The notes under the pieces are model-generated. The model saw nothing but the letters and a program-made list of their open reading frames with translations, ran no database searches and was not told where the DNA came from. From Stentor roeselii (lineage: Eukaryota > Ciliophora > Heterotrichea > Heterotrichida > Stentoridae): a stretch of DNA of 22,578 nucleotides. Shown in pieces: positions 9,172 to 17,471 of this stretch. Position numbers and translations under genes: made by a program. Each line of letters begins with the position of its first letter. Position 1 is the first letter of the stretch. The stretch lies in contig RSEH01000412.1 in assembly GCA_006503475.1 (NCBI GenBank), positions 1 through 22,578 of the forward strand, read 5' to 3'.

Positions 9172-10098
9172 ATGAAATCTGCCTCAAGGCTAAATGTCCG
9201 TCTTCCACATGAAGAGAAATACGAGATCCTTTTCCTTCAAAGAGAAAACGCGAACCTTCGAAACCAACTAAAGCTTTTCAGCAGCCGGTTAAACGACCTG
9301 ATCCTTTTAAAAGATTCAAAATCCCCTAAAAAGCTTCAAAATCCTGCAAATCCTGAAGACGAGTTGAGAGAAGTGAACAAAATGATAGAAATTTATAAGT
9401 AATTCTCAGACAGGGTAGAAAAAAAAAACCTTCAGAAAAGACTGAAAAAAGCGATGGACTTGGAATATTTCAACAAAATTACTTTAAAAGTTGAAGGGCA
9501 ACAACAGACACTTTCTTACTACGAAAACATCAAGAAAAACACTGAGCTTTTCGATAGAAAAGAAACAATTTATCGACAGTCTCCTGTTAAACTCATCGAC
9601 ACCCCTGCTGAAATCGCTTATCTTAATAACAAAAAACTGCACTACAAGACTCGCATTCAAGAAATGGAAGAAAACCTGGAAAAAAATTCTAAAAATATTC
9701 ATGAAACTAGCAAAAAACTTGAAAACCTTGAAAAAGAACACAAGGTGTTAATGGATGATCTTGGAGAGCCTTACTTTCGAGAACTCTCACGAAAAAAACT
9801 GATGAAAACTGTAAAAGAAAAGCAAAAAATCGAGCAGTTAATAGTAAAAGAAACCAACAGCAAAGTAACGACGATGCAACAAAAGATAAAAACTCTACAA
9901 ATAGAGTTAAAGTCTTTAAAAGACAACGAATCCGAAATGTACTCCAAGATTCTTGACGTGTCAAAACAAGCAGATGTTTATTCTCAAAAGATAAGAAAAT
10001 CTCCAATTTTCATGAATAAAAACAACTTGTTTGACATCAGAAGTCGGTCAGTTAAGCCTCAGTTTCACGAATTCTACACTCAAGAAGTTTCTTACTAA
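9172..10098 (+). CDS. Coiled-coil protein of unknown function, one 15-nt intron
   Basis: The first frame ends at a TAA after 76 codons, but this stop lies in a 15-nt GT...AG intron (9399-9413). After splicing the frame continues to 10098, giving 303 aa. Nearly the whole protein is predicted coiled coil, with long Lys/Glu heptad-type helices at about 13-60, 68-100 and 128-255. A short non-helical tail (residues about 268-303) contains the Arg/Ser stretch DIRSRSVKP. There is no signal peptide or membrane segment. I do not recognise an orthologue. A cytoskeletal, ciliary or basal-body role would be typical of such proteins in ciliates, but nothing here proves it. It shares a promoter region with the TM9SF gene and converges on the HSF gene, with 73 bp between stops. 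Confidence 0.85.
9399..9413 (+). other. 15-nt intron of the coiled-coil gene
   Basis: The sequence is GTAATTCTCAGACAG, phase 2 (AA|G), with A at position 10. It contains the in-frame TAA at 9400-9402. Removing it joins two coiled-coil frames that are already in register. Confidence 0.9.
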
Positions 10099-10171
10099 TT
10101 AAACGCTTAACCTTCTTGCCTTAAGGCAGCCTTCAGTGTTCAGTCAGTTATTTAAAGACTATCTCAATCTA

Positions 10172-10810
10172 TTAGAATCTAAACTGCTGGTGGATTGGAA
10201 TCGGGATCGGCTTCACTATCTCGAACTCCTCTTTTTTCTTGGAAAAGGGCTCTAAAAAGGCTGGCACGTCTTTGATCCGGTCTGCGAACATTATAAGCAG
10301 TTCTTCGATTTTGTGCTCCCGCTCTCTGCTTTGCAGGATCTGGAAGAGAAGGGATTGGTTGTAGGAAGCGACTTCTTGGTAGTTCTGTTCGAGGGCTGAG
10401 ATTTTTTCTGTTAGTAATTTTTGCTTGGAGCTAATAATATTATACTTTTTTTCCAAGGTCATTACTGGTTTGGACTCTACATACTGATCTGAAGTTTTTC
10501 TATGGACCTGCGTCAGTTTTTCTTTTTCACCCCTCACAAAACAGGGATGCCCGTATATCTGGACCTCTCCAGTATCACGTTCTTTATGAAAGTCGTACAT
10601 ATTCAGCTGCCTAACAAAGCTCGAAAAGTTTTTATGCTTGAAGTACTGGGGCAAGACGACAGTGGAGAACTCAGGAATATTCTTAATTTCAAAGCTCAAA
10701 CCAGACTCCGTCCACCCGATGGTGCTTTCATGTTTGGGGTCACTCAACATGTTGAAGAGTCTCAAAAGGAATTTGTTGGGTTTACCAAGTGTCTTTTTAC
10801 GTGAACTCAT
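10172..10810 (-). CDS. Heat shock factor (HSF-type transcription factor)
   Basis: This 212-aa protein is a winged-helix activator that binds heat shock elements in the nucleus. The HSF DNA-binding domain covers about residues 11-105, starting NKFLLRLFNML. It has the typical recognition helix (NFSSFVRQLNMY, 61-72) and then YDFHK and the wing segment ending GHPCFVRG. Residues about 116-165 form the hydrophobic heptad region (HR-A/B) used for trimerisation. No second heptad region (HR-C), which keeps HSF monomeric in many animals, is visible, and the C-terminus is short (a Lys/Glu patch, then IPIPIHQQ). It is therefore a minimal HSF. The upstream region holds a heat-shock-element-like palindrome (10856-10865) and a core-promoter-like sequence. 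Confidence 0.95.
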   Translation of the reverse strand: MSSRKKTLGKPNKFLLRLFNMLSDPKHESTIGWTESGLSFEIKNIPEFSTVVLPQYFKHKNFSSFVRQLNMYDFHKERDTGEVQIYGHPCFVRGEKEKLTQVHRKTSDQYVESKPVMTLEKKYNIISSKQKLLTEKISALEQNYQEVASYNQSLLFQILQSREREHKIEELLIMFADRIKDVPAFLEPFSKKKEEFEIVKPIPIPIHQQFRF

Positions 10811-10851
10811 GAATTAATTATAATAAAGGGTCAGAATTCTTTGAACTATTT

Positions 10852-10878
10852 TTACATTCTAGAATTTTTGACAGCCAT
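10852..10878 (-). other. Possible 8-codon upstream ORF before HSF
   Basis: On the minus strand an ATG at 10878 follows CCCCCTATAA directly and opens a frame of eight codons ending at a TAA (10854-10852). The CCCCCTATAAATGG context closely resembles the start of the gene at 3248 (CCCCCTATAATGG). If transcription begins there, HSF would carry a short uORF about 40 nt before its own ATG. No 15-nt intron joins it to HSF. Confidence 0.3.
10856..10865. promoter_or_regulatory. Heat-shock-element-like palindrome upstream of HSF
   Basis: ATTCTAGAAT is a perfect two-unit nTTCnnGAAn site, 46 bp upstream of the HSF start codon. HSF binding normally needs three units, and the third unit here is imperfect, so it may be a weak site or chance. 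Its place before an HSF gene suggests self-regulation. Confidence 0.4.
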
Positions 10879-12540
10879 TTATAGGGGGAAGAATATTATT
10901 ATGAAGAAGTCTTCTGAAAGTTTCCTTTTTTCATCTTGACTTTGGGTTAATTATTTTCTTCTGTGACTTGAAAGATTTTTTCAAGAAAAATGATGTAAAT
11001 GGATTTTTTTAAGAGTTTTGTTTTGGAATTAAGGGAAATTTTAAGAGTTTAGGAAAATTTAGAGATTTGAGGGAGTTTTTGGTTTGGTTGTAGGAATTAA
11101 TTGGGTTGGATTAGGGAAAACTTTTGGGTGGGGATTGGTTGATTTTTTTTTTAGAGAGGTTTAGGTGGAGTGATTATGGAATTGCTTTGATTTTGATTGG
11201 AAAGGTGGAAATGATGGAGATTTTGAATGGAATTTCAATGTTGAAGGAAGATTTTTTAGAAGTGAGTGCTTTTGAAGGAGAGATTTGATTTAGAAGAATC
11301 AGAAATTTCAAGTGGTTTCAATGTTGAAATGATAGAGAAAAGGCTGATTATTGGATGGTAGATTAAAGACGCATGATGATGGATGAAGAGGAGAGGTGGT
11401 AGAAGCTGAGTTTCATGAGAAGTAAGATATGAAGGATGCTTAATGTTTAATTTTTTTGAATTTGGTCTTATTCTAACTTTAAGAATAATGCCATATCAGG
11501 TGAGTTTTTATTCAAATTAGATTTCAAACATACCGAAATATCATGAGATATAAATAATTGAATTTTTCATCCGAATAATAAACCTTATTTAGTCTGCATC
11601 TATATCTTGGAAATTATTTTTCAATATTTTAAATAATTCTAAAAATTATCGATCAGATTTAATATAGACATATTCCTAGATCAAATATAGACAAAATCAT
11701 AATAAATTAGAGTCAAGAAAGACTTATGTCGCCTAAATTACTGAAGTTTATAAAGTATTAATAATAAGAGTTTGCTATTTTTAAGTTATTAAGAATGAAT
11801 ATGATGATTAAAATTCAGCTGGCTGCTATTATAAACTTGAACAATTTTTCTGGACTGAATTTGGGTGAAAAATTATCCTTATATAATAAAAGGAATTAAT
11901 CCCTATTTCCAGATTTTATTAAAACTAGTAATCTGTATATAAATCCTACAATATCATTTAAGTTCACTTAAAGATAAGCAAGAAATTAAGTAAAATAAAT
12001 TGAAATTAGAATACCTCGGGCATCTAATTTCATGAAGATTTTTTATGTCTCTATATATATCAATCTTTATTTCTATTTAAAATTATATAAATATCATCTA
12101 ATTATATAAGCAAAGATAATATATAAATAATATATAATGATACTACTAAGAATAATTTCCCCTACTTTAACCAATATTTATTCAATTAGACACTTACTGG
12201 TTACTATATTTTTCAGTTTCAAGAGTTATATAACAAATAAATTTCCTTAGCTATAATATATCATCAAGGAAAACAGAAATGGCTGAAAATGTTGTAATTT
12301 CCACAAAAGGGATAATTTGGAAGTGCTATTTGAATAGAGATATCCCAAGCAAAAAAAATAAAAATTCAACCAAACTATAAACAAACCATTCTCAAATTCC
12401 AAAATCTTAAACATAAATAACTAATAATCTCAAATTCCAAAAACCTTAAACCTAAATAACTAATACTCCATTCACCCCAACTTAATCTCCTGAACCTTCC
12501 AAAACCCTTCACCCAAATAAAACCCTTAAAAATTCAAAAA
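10866..12540. other. Long gene-free region, strand-skewed
   Basis: No open frame of note is found over about 1.7 kb. From about 10870 to 11450 the plus strand is rich in G and T/A and almost free of C. From about 12361 to 12540 it is almost free of G. The part between is plain AT-rich DNA with runs such as ATATATATATA. A 13-bp sequence, TTTCAATGTTGAA, occurs twice (11233-11245 and 11316-11328) and holds the small inverted repeat TTCAA-TG-TTGAA. A tandem repeat lies at 12391-12467. No tRNA or other RNA gene was recognised. Confidence 0.5.
12391..12467 (+). repeat. Two-copy tandem repeat, 38/39 bp
   Basis: The units at 12391-12428 and 12429-12467 both begin CTCAAATTCCAAAA and end AAATAACTAATA plus two bases. 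They differ at only a few positions. They lie about 75 bp upstream of the gene at 12541, in G-free DNA. A recent local duplication is likely; a regulatory role is unknown. Confidence 0.8.
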
Positions 12541-13113
12541 ATGATTAGCAGTGTACTAGATTCAATAACCCACATCCAAGACCTCGAAAAAGACTTCAAA
12601 CAAATAAAATCCTCCGGCAAGTACAACGAACTATGCAAAATCTTATCATTCATGTTAACTTTCTCTAAAATCAGCATCGAAAACTTCAAGCTAATAATCG
12701 AGCACACAATCGACAGCCTTCTCGAGAACCCTTTAACCCTCTCAAAACTTCCACCAGCCCAGCCAGTCTCAGTGCCTCGTGCTATACAAGAGCCTTCCAC
12801 CAAAAAGCCTCTACGAATCCAAACCTCAAAAGACTCAACCCCTTTATTCGAATCGAAATTCTCCAAAACAACATCTCAAGAAATCCCAAACTCTCCTAAA
12901 AGTGCAAATTCTTCTAAAACCCTTCCTCAAAACCTTACATCTTCTTCAAAACATTCAAAAATAAAAACAAGTGACACTCCACGTTCAGCAGTCTTAAGTA
13001 TTTCCTTCTCTTCACCGACGAATGAAGAATTAAACAAAAAGCTACATCAAGTTAATAAAAACTTAGAAAAGCTTCATCACGGCTTCAGTCAAGAAAAGTT
13101 TTTTCCTAGTTAG
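12541..13113 (+). CDS. Ser/Pro-rich protein of unknown function
   Basis: I do not recognise this 190-aa protein. Residues 1-62 look helical and folded (LDSITHIQDLEKDFKQIKSS, then KLIIEHTIDSLLENP). Residues about 70-155 are disordered, rich in Ser, Pro, Thr and Lys, with several S/T-P sites that could be phosphorylated. Residues about 159-180 form a short coiled-coil-like helix (NEELNKKLHQVNKNLEKL). Coding is supported by frame length, codon bias and its position as the first of two tandem genes. The next gene starts 34 bp after its stop. The G-depleted upstream DNA may contain its promoter. Confidence 0.7.
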   Translation: MISSVLDSITHIQDLEKDFKQIKSSGKYNELCKILSFMLTFSKISIENFKLIIEHTIDSLLENPLTLSKLPPAQPVSVPRAIQEPSTKKPLRIQTSKDSTPLFESKFSKTTSQEIPNSPKSANSSKTLPQNLTSSSKHSKIKTSDTPRSAVLSISFSSPTNEELNKKLHQVNKNLEKLHHGFSQEKFFPS

Positions 13114-13147
13114 CTTGATATAATAATGATTAAAAAAAGGGGGGATA

Positions 13148-14251
13148 ATGAAAAAGCTTCCAGCTTTCTTAAAAGTTTCATATCGTGAAGAAGTATTCAA
13201 ATTAAAACCGGTGCCAGACAGTTTTGAAGAATTAAAAGAAAGTGTTGCAGATCTTGTCCCGAACACTCCGAAAGAGTCAGTTTACAGTTATTACGACGAC
13301 AACGGTGACCTGCTGAAAGTTTATAACACGAAAGGACTTCACACTTATTACTCAGATCTTGAAAATTCTCCTAATCTTATCCTTGCCCTTCAGCCGAACT
13401 ACGAGGAACTTGTCCAAAACGCGAAGACTCCAATGTCATTAAAAAGCAACGAAGAAGACATCGTCAACTTGACACTACTCGGCGTTGTGCACCTTAACAA
13501 CGACCTGCTCAACACAGTCAAGTACTCTCAAACTGACTTCGGCAAAAAGATAGTCTCTGAAGTCCTGACAATGGTAAAAACCTCTTCGATTGAACATGTC
13601 GCACAACAGTTCGGACTTCCCTGGGAAGTGATTTTTTACATGACACAAGAACCTTTCCTTAGCAAACAAAGAAATAGTAAAAAAATCAGCTATACAAAGG
13701 TAAAAAATATCTTTCGCCCTTCGAAATGCTTGGAAATCGTAAAAGACTACCTTGCGGGAAAGGTCAGAAGAGAAGAGGTACTTGTCAGTCACTCGATCAA
13801 TGATGAGACTTTTGAACTTTGGGTTCGACTTTTCGCGGAACCTGAAGCGAAACCTTTGGAATTAAGTCATATTCAGAATAAGGAGAAACTTAAATTGCTT
13901 TCTTGTTATTTGACTGGAAAGATCTCAGTTGATGAACTTGAATATGCATATCGGGTCACTGAACCTCAGATTAACTCTTGGGCAGTTTATTTTAGCCAGG
14001 AGCAGAAAGTTTATCAGAGGGAAAGAGTTATTACTGCTGAGGAGAAATATGATGTTTTGCAGAGGTATTTTAAGGGAGAGTATACTGTTAGTCAGTTCCA
14101 GAATGATTATGGGATTAGGGCGAACTTGTTGTATCGATGGGTTAGACAGGTTCAGAGTGGAAGGGCACTTACCACTTCGAATATCTTTCGCACGGCTTCG
14201 GATGAACTTGAACAGGCTTATAACATCTTCTTGGATATGTATAAGGAATAG
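13148..14251 (+). CDS. PB1-like domain plus tandem helix-turn-helix repeats
   Basis: The 367-aa protein has two parts. Residues about 6-82 resemble a PB1 domain, a ubiquitin-like interaction fold: a basic first strand with Lys9, a Y-x-D-D-x-G-D-L stretch at 49-55 and a hydrophobic final strand (NLILAL). Residues about 133-335 hold four related segments (133-168, 190-228, 243-282, 296-335) with the pattern L..yl.GK.s..e......i....l..Wv..f. This is the look of transposase-type helix-turn-helix units, such as those at the N-terminus of IS3 or pogo-like transposases. No catalytic DDE domain follows, so it could be a domesticated transposase-derived DNA-binding protein. The start is preceded by GGGGGGATAATG. 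Its last 75 codons were copied in the tandem duplication that made the PAQR pair; the copy at 15675-15893 is decayed. The function is inferred, not known. Confidence 0.75.
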   Translation: MKKLPAFLKVSYREEVFKLKPVPDSFEELKESVADLVPNTPKESVYSYYDDNGDLLKVYNTKGLHTYYSDLENSPNLILALQPNYEELVQNAKTPMSLKSNEEDIVNLTLLGVVHLNNDLLNTVKYSQTDFGKKIVSEVLTMVKTSSIEHVAQQFGLPWEVIFYMTQEPFLSKQRNSKKISYTKVKNIFRPSKCLEIVKDYLAGKVRREEVLVSHSINDETFELWVRLFAEPEAKPLELSHIQNKEKLKLLSCYLTGKISVDELEYAYRVTEPQINSWAVYFSQEQKVYQRERVITAEEKYDVLQRYFKGEYTVSQFQNDYGIRANLLYRWVRQVQSGRALTTSNIFRTASDELEQAYNIFLDMYKE

Positions 14252-14409
14252 ATATTATTTATTAGATAAACTTTGAAGATATTTAGGTTTTTATTGGGTT
14301 TGGTTATCTTTATGAATTTCCTGCATGGATTATTTTTTTTATTGAGAGTTAAGAGATTTTGTGAAAATTGAAATGAATCATGGTTATCAATTTCGAAAAT
14401 CCATTAAAA

Positions 14410-15471
14410 ATGGATTCCCAAAGAAAAGAGCGAATAGGCCCTATAGACGAGCATCACAAATTCTTAAAAGAAAATGAGTTCATCGTTCAAGGCTATAGAC
14501 TTTATTTCAACTCAGTTGGGAAGATATTTAAAAGCTTATTCCTGGTGCATAATGAAACAATCAACATTTGGACTCATGCGCTTGGGACCTTGCTTTTCTT
14601 TTCCTTGTTTTGTTACTTGTTGTTAACCACTGAGGATTCAAGTGCTTCACTTTACATGAGAGACTATCTGGACCGGGTGAGTTTCGATTTCAGGGAAGCA
14701 AGAACTACCATATTTAACTCAATTACGACATTTTCATTAGAACTTCACGATTCTGAGATCCCTGAGTCACTCAAACTTATGCTAAGCAAAACTAAGACAA
14801 CTATTGAAAAAGCGTTGCTTTTGCATGAAGAAGTGCTTCAAATACCAAATCATCAGGTAAACAAGTGGCCGATCTTCATTTATATTTTATCGACTATCAT
14901 TTGTCTTAGCTTTTCTACGCTTTATCACTTGTTCAACGCGCATTCACATCACGTAAAAATTTGGATGAATAGCTTAGACTACGCTGGGATTACTGTTATG
15001 ATGCTCGGATCATTTTATCCTCCTATTTATTACATCTTTTTTTGTGATGAACTTTGGGTGGTTATTTACCTTTCTGTAGTTTCTTGTTTGTGCATTATAG
15101 TGTTGATTGTTACCTTCAATCCTATCTTTCAGGGCTTGTGGGTTCGAGTAGTTATCTTTTTATTGCTCGGAGCTTGTGGAGTTTTACCGATTGGCCATAT
15201 GGCATTTTTTACGTAATTTTAAAATAGATCTGAAGCTTCTCATTTCACCGACGCAATCTTTTACTATTTTTTGATGGGCGTTTTATATATGGGAGGACTC
15301 ACGATTTACATTCTGAAATTCCCTGAACGTTACTTCCACGGCAAGCTAGATTACATCGGAAACTCCCACAACATTTGGCACTGCATGATAATGATGGGTG
15401 CAGTTTTCTACTACTTCGCAGCGATGGAGAGTTATTACCAAAGAAAATCATTGAAATGCTCTTCAGAGTAG
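14410..15471 (+). CDS. PAQR / adiponectin-receptor family membrane protein, copy 1
   Basis: This is a seven-pass membrane protein of the PAQR family (AdipoR, HHP, hemolysin III), whose members are zinc-dependent hydrolases or lipid-homeostasis receptors. Splicing a 15-nt intron at 15213-15227 joins two frames to give 348 aa. Family blocks are VHNETINIWTHALG (46-59), LSFSTLYHLF (166-175), LDYAGI (189-194), FPERYFHGKLDYIGNSH (299-315) and H319. His173, His315 and His319 match the three zinc ligands of ADIPOR1, and Asp190 the conserved acidic residue. An extra helix-rich stretch of about 75 residues (76-150) sits between the first and second membrane spans, where ADIPOR1 has a short loop. ATG 14410 is chosen because the paralogue at 16335 starts at the same place; ATG 14380 would add 10 residues. 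Confidence 0.93.
15213..15227 (+). other. 15-nt intron of PAQR copy 1
   Basis: The sequence is GTAATTTTAAAATAG, phase 2, with A at position 10 and an in-frame TAA. Splicing gives HMAFFTSEASHF, which matches the paralogue at the same point. Confidence 0.95.
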
Positions 15472-15474
15472 TTA

Positions 15475-15674
15475 ATTAACACTTCATCCTTTTCTCGATT
15501 AAGTTTATAATTCAAATACAATATATTCTTGAAAATAACTCGCTTTTAAACACCTGTCTAAAAACGAAAAAACGGATTTGGTTCAGCTGACGATGACTAC
15601 TCTTCCAAGCTTGTATCATTAAAATTTAAAATTTTTCATGCAGATCAACTCGCAGAACACTCAGCTAGTCAAGA
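15475..15674 (+). pseudogene. Decayed 5' fragment of the cyclin gene
   Basis: This stretch aligns with 17414-17622, which is the cyclin promoter and first 50 codons. Anchors are TTGAAAATAACTCGCTT against TTGAAAACAACTCGCTT, and CAGATCAACTCGCAGAACAC against CAGATCAATTCTCAGAACCC. The start ATG is changed to ATT and there are stops and small indels. It is the right end of duplication copy A. Confidence 0.9.
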
Positions 15675-15893
15675 GTCATCACCGTGGAGCGAATGCGGTT
15701 TTTTACTTAGATATTAAAGAGGATAATAATGTAAAATAGTTCCATAATTATTAAGGGATTATGGCTAACTTTTTGTATTACTAAGTCAGACAGGTTTGGA
15801 GTGAAAGGGCGCTAACCGCCTTGAATAAATCTTTCATACAGCTTTCGATTAATTTGAACAGGCTTATAACATCTTTTTGGATATGTAAAATCA
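15675..15893 (+). pseudogene. Decayed 3' fragment of the PB1-like/HTH gene
   Basis: This stretch aligns with 14024-14251. Clear anchors are GTCAGACAGGTTTGGAGTG against GTTAGACAGGTTCAGAGTG, and GAACAGGCTTATAACATCTT in both. Stops and substitutions break the frame. It is the left end of duplication copy B and has been lost as coding sequence. The match continues through the following intergenic DNA (GAAGATATTT and so on) toward the second PAQR gene. Confidence 0.9.
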
Positions 15894-15928
15894 GCAGATT
15901 TTATTTATAAGATAACCTTTGAAGATAT

Positions 15929-16240
15929 TTTAGGTTTTATTAGAGTTTTGGTTCATCACTATAAATTACCTGCATAGATTCTTTTGTTTGATAAGAAACA
16001 ATGGATTAAGATAGAATTTATATATATAAAGAAGATTTAGGGTTTTAAAAGGCTTTTAGTTTAAATCACTACAAATTTCTTCATACATCCTTTAGTTTTG
16101 ATAAAAATCACCGATTTAGATAATTTAGAATATATATAAAAGAAGCTTTTTCTTAAATACCTAAAATTATGAGAAATCCTTCATCTTTCAACCAATTTTG
16201 ATCATTTATGTCAACATAATCTAAAAATATATAGAAAACT
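15929..16240 (+). repeat. Tandem repeat, about 107 bp, two clear copies and one worn
   Basis: The units start at 15930 (TTAGGTTTTATTAGAG) and 16037 (TTAGGGTTTTAAAAGG). Each contains AATCACTA-like, TAGATTC/CATCCTTT and TTGATAA-type blocks and ends in a TATATATAAAAGAAG stretch. A third, weaker unit may run from 16146 to 16240. The first unit is the intergenic DNA shared with copy A (14285-14350). This accounts for most of the extra length of copy B. Confidence 0.7.
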
Positions 16241-16334
16241 TGGAAAAAAGATCATCTTTAAGGTTTTTAAGTTGAATAAGAAAAATGTGCACATGAATCT
16301 TCCTTGTTTTTGAAATTCACCTATTCCATTAAAA

Positions 16335-17411
16335 ATGGATTCCAAAGGAAAAGAGCGGATTGGTCCTCTCGATGAGTATCACAAGTACCTAAAAGACAAT
16401 GAATTTATCGTTCAAGGGTACAGACTCCACTTCAACTCAGTGGGAAAGATATTTAAAAGTTTATTCCTAGTTCACAATGAAACAATCAACATTTGGACCC
16501 ACGCATTAGGGTCCTTGCTCTTCTTTTGCCTGTTCTGTTACTTGCTTTTGACCACTGACTACTCAAGTGCTTCACTTTACATGAGAGACTATCTGGACCG
16601 GGTGAGTCTTGAGTACAAAGAAACAAAAACTACCATATTTAACTCAATAGAGACTTTATCATCAGAAATTCACAATTCTGAGATTCCTGAGCCACTCAAA
16701 CTCATCCTAAGCAAGACTCAGACAACTATTGAAAAAGCTTTGCTCTTGCATGAAGAAGCGCTTCAAATACCTAATCATCAGGTAAACAAATGGCCGCTAT
16801 TTGTCTTTATTTTGTCAGCCATCACTTGTCTTAGCTTTTCTACCCTTTTTCACTTGTTCAATGCGCATTCACATCAGGTGAAGATTTGGATGAATAGCTT
16901 GGACTATGCTGGAATTACTGTCTTGATACTTGGATCGTTTTTCCCTCCTATTTATTACATATTTTTTTGTGATGAGCTTTGGATGATCATTTACCTGACT
17001 GGAGTTTCTTGTTTGAGTTTAGTGGTGTTGATTGTTACCTTCACACCTAACTTTCAGGAGCCTCATTTCAGGTGGTTTCGAGGAGTTATCTTTTTATTGC
17101 TCGGTCTTTGTGGGATTTTTCCAATAGGCCATATGGTATTTTTCAAGTAATATTTAAACAGACCTTCAGCTTCTCAATTCAGCGAAGCAATCATTTACTA
17201 TGCTTTGATGGGCTTTTTTTATATCGGCGGTGTGATGATTTACATTCTGCGATTCCCCGAGCGTTACTTCCACGGCAAGCTTGACTACATCGGAAACTCC
17301 CACAACATCTGGCACTGCATGATAGTGATGGCAGCAGTCTTCCACTACTTCGCAGCGATGGAGAGTTACTACCAAAGAAAATCCTTAACTTGTTCTTCAG
17401 AGTTTCTTTAA
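16335..17411 (+). CDS. PAQR / adiponectin-receptor family membrane protein, copy 2
   Basis: This is the duplicate of the gene at 14410, 353 aa after removal of the 15-nt intron at 17147-17161. It keeps all family blocks, the three zinc-ligand histidines (in FHLF, GNSH and IWHC) and the long helix-rich insert between the first two membrane spans. It differs from copy 1 by many silent and some conservative changes, by three extra residues (EPHFRWF region) before the fifth or sixth span, and by two extra residues at the C-terminus (SSEFL). An in-frame TGA lies 21 nt upstream of the ATG, so the start is well placed. That both copies stay open while flanking duplicated pieces decayed suggests both are used. 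Confidence 0.93.
17147..17161 (+). other. 15-nt intron of PAQR copy 2
   Basis: The sequence is GTAATATTTAAACAG, phase 2, at the same codon position as in copy 1, with A at position 10 and an in-frame TAA. The splice-site bases are kept while the intron body has diverged from copy 1. Confidence 0.95.
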
Positions 17412-17471
17412 TTAACCCTTCATCCTTACCTCCATTTTCCTTTAAGTTAATAATTCAAATATTAACGACAT

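Noticed and set aside
9400-9402. In-frame TAA splitting the coiled-coil gene, as if a pseudogene or a recoded stop
   Set aside because: A 15-nt GT...AG intron removes it and keeps frame; the same solution works in five other places.
13095-13113. Possible 16-nt intron (GT...AG) joining the Ser/Pro-rich gene to the HTH gene
   Set aside because: After removal the frame meets a stop within a few codons and does not reach the HTH frame.
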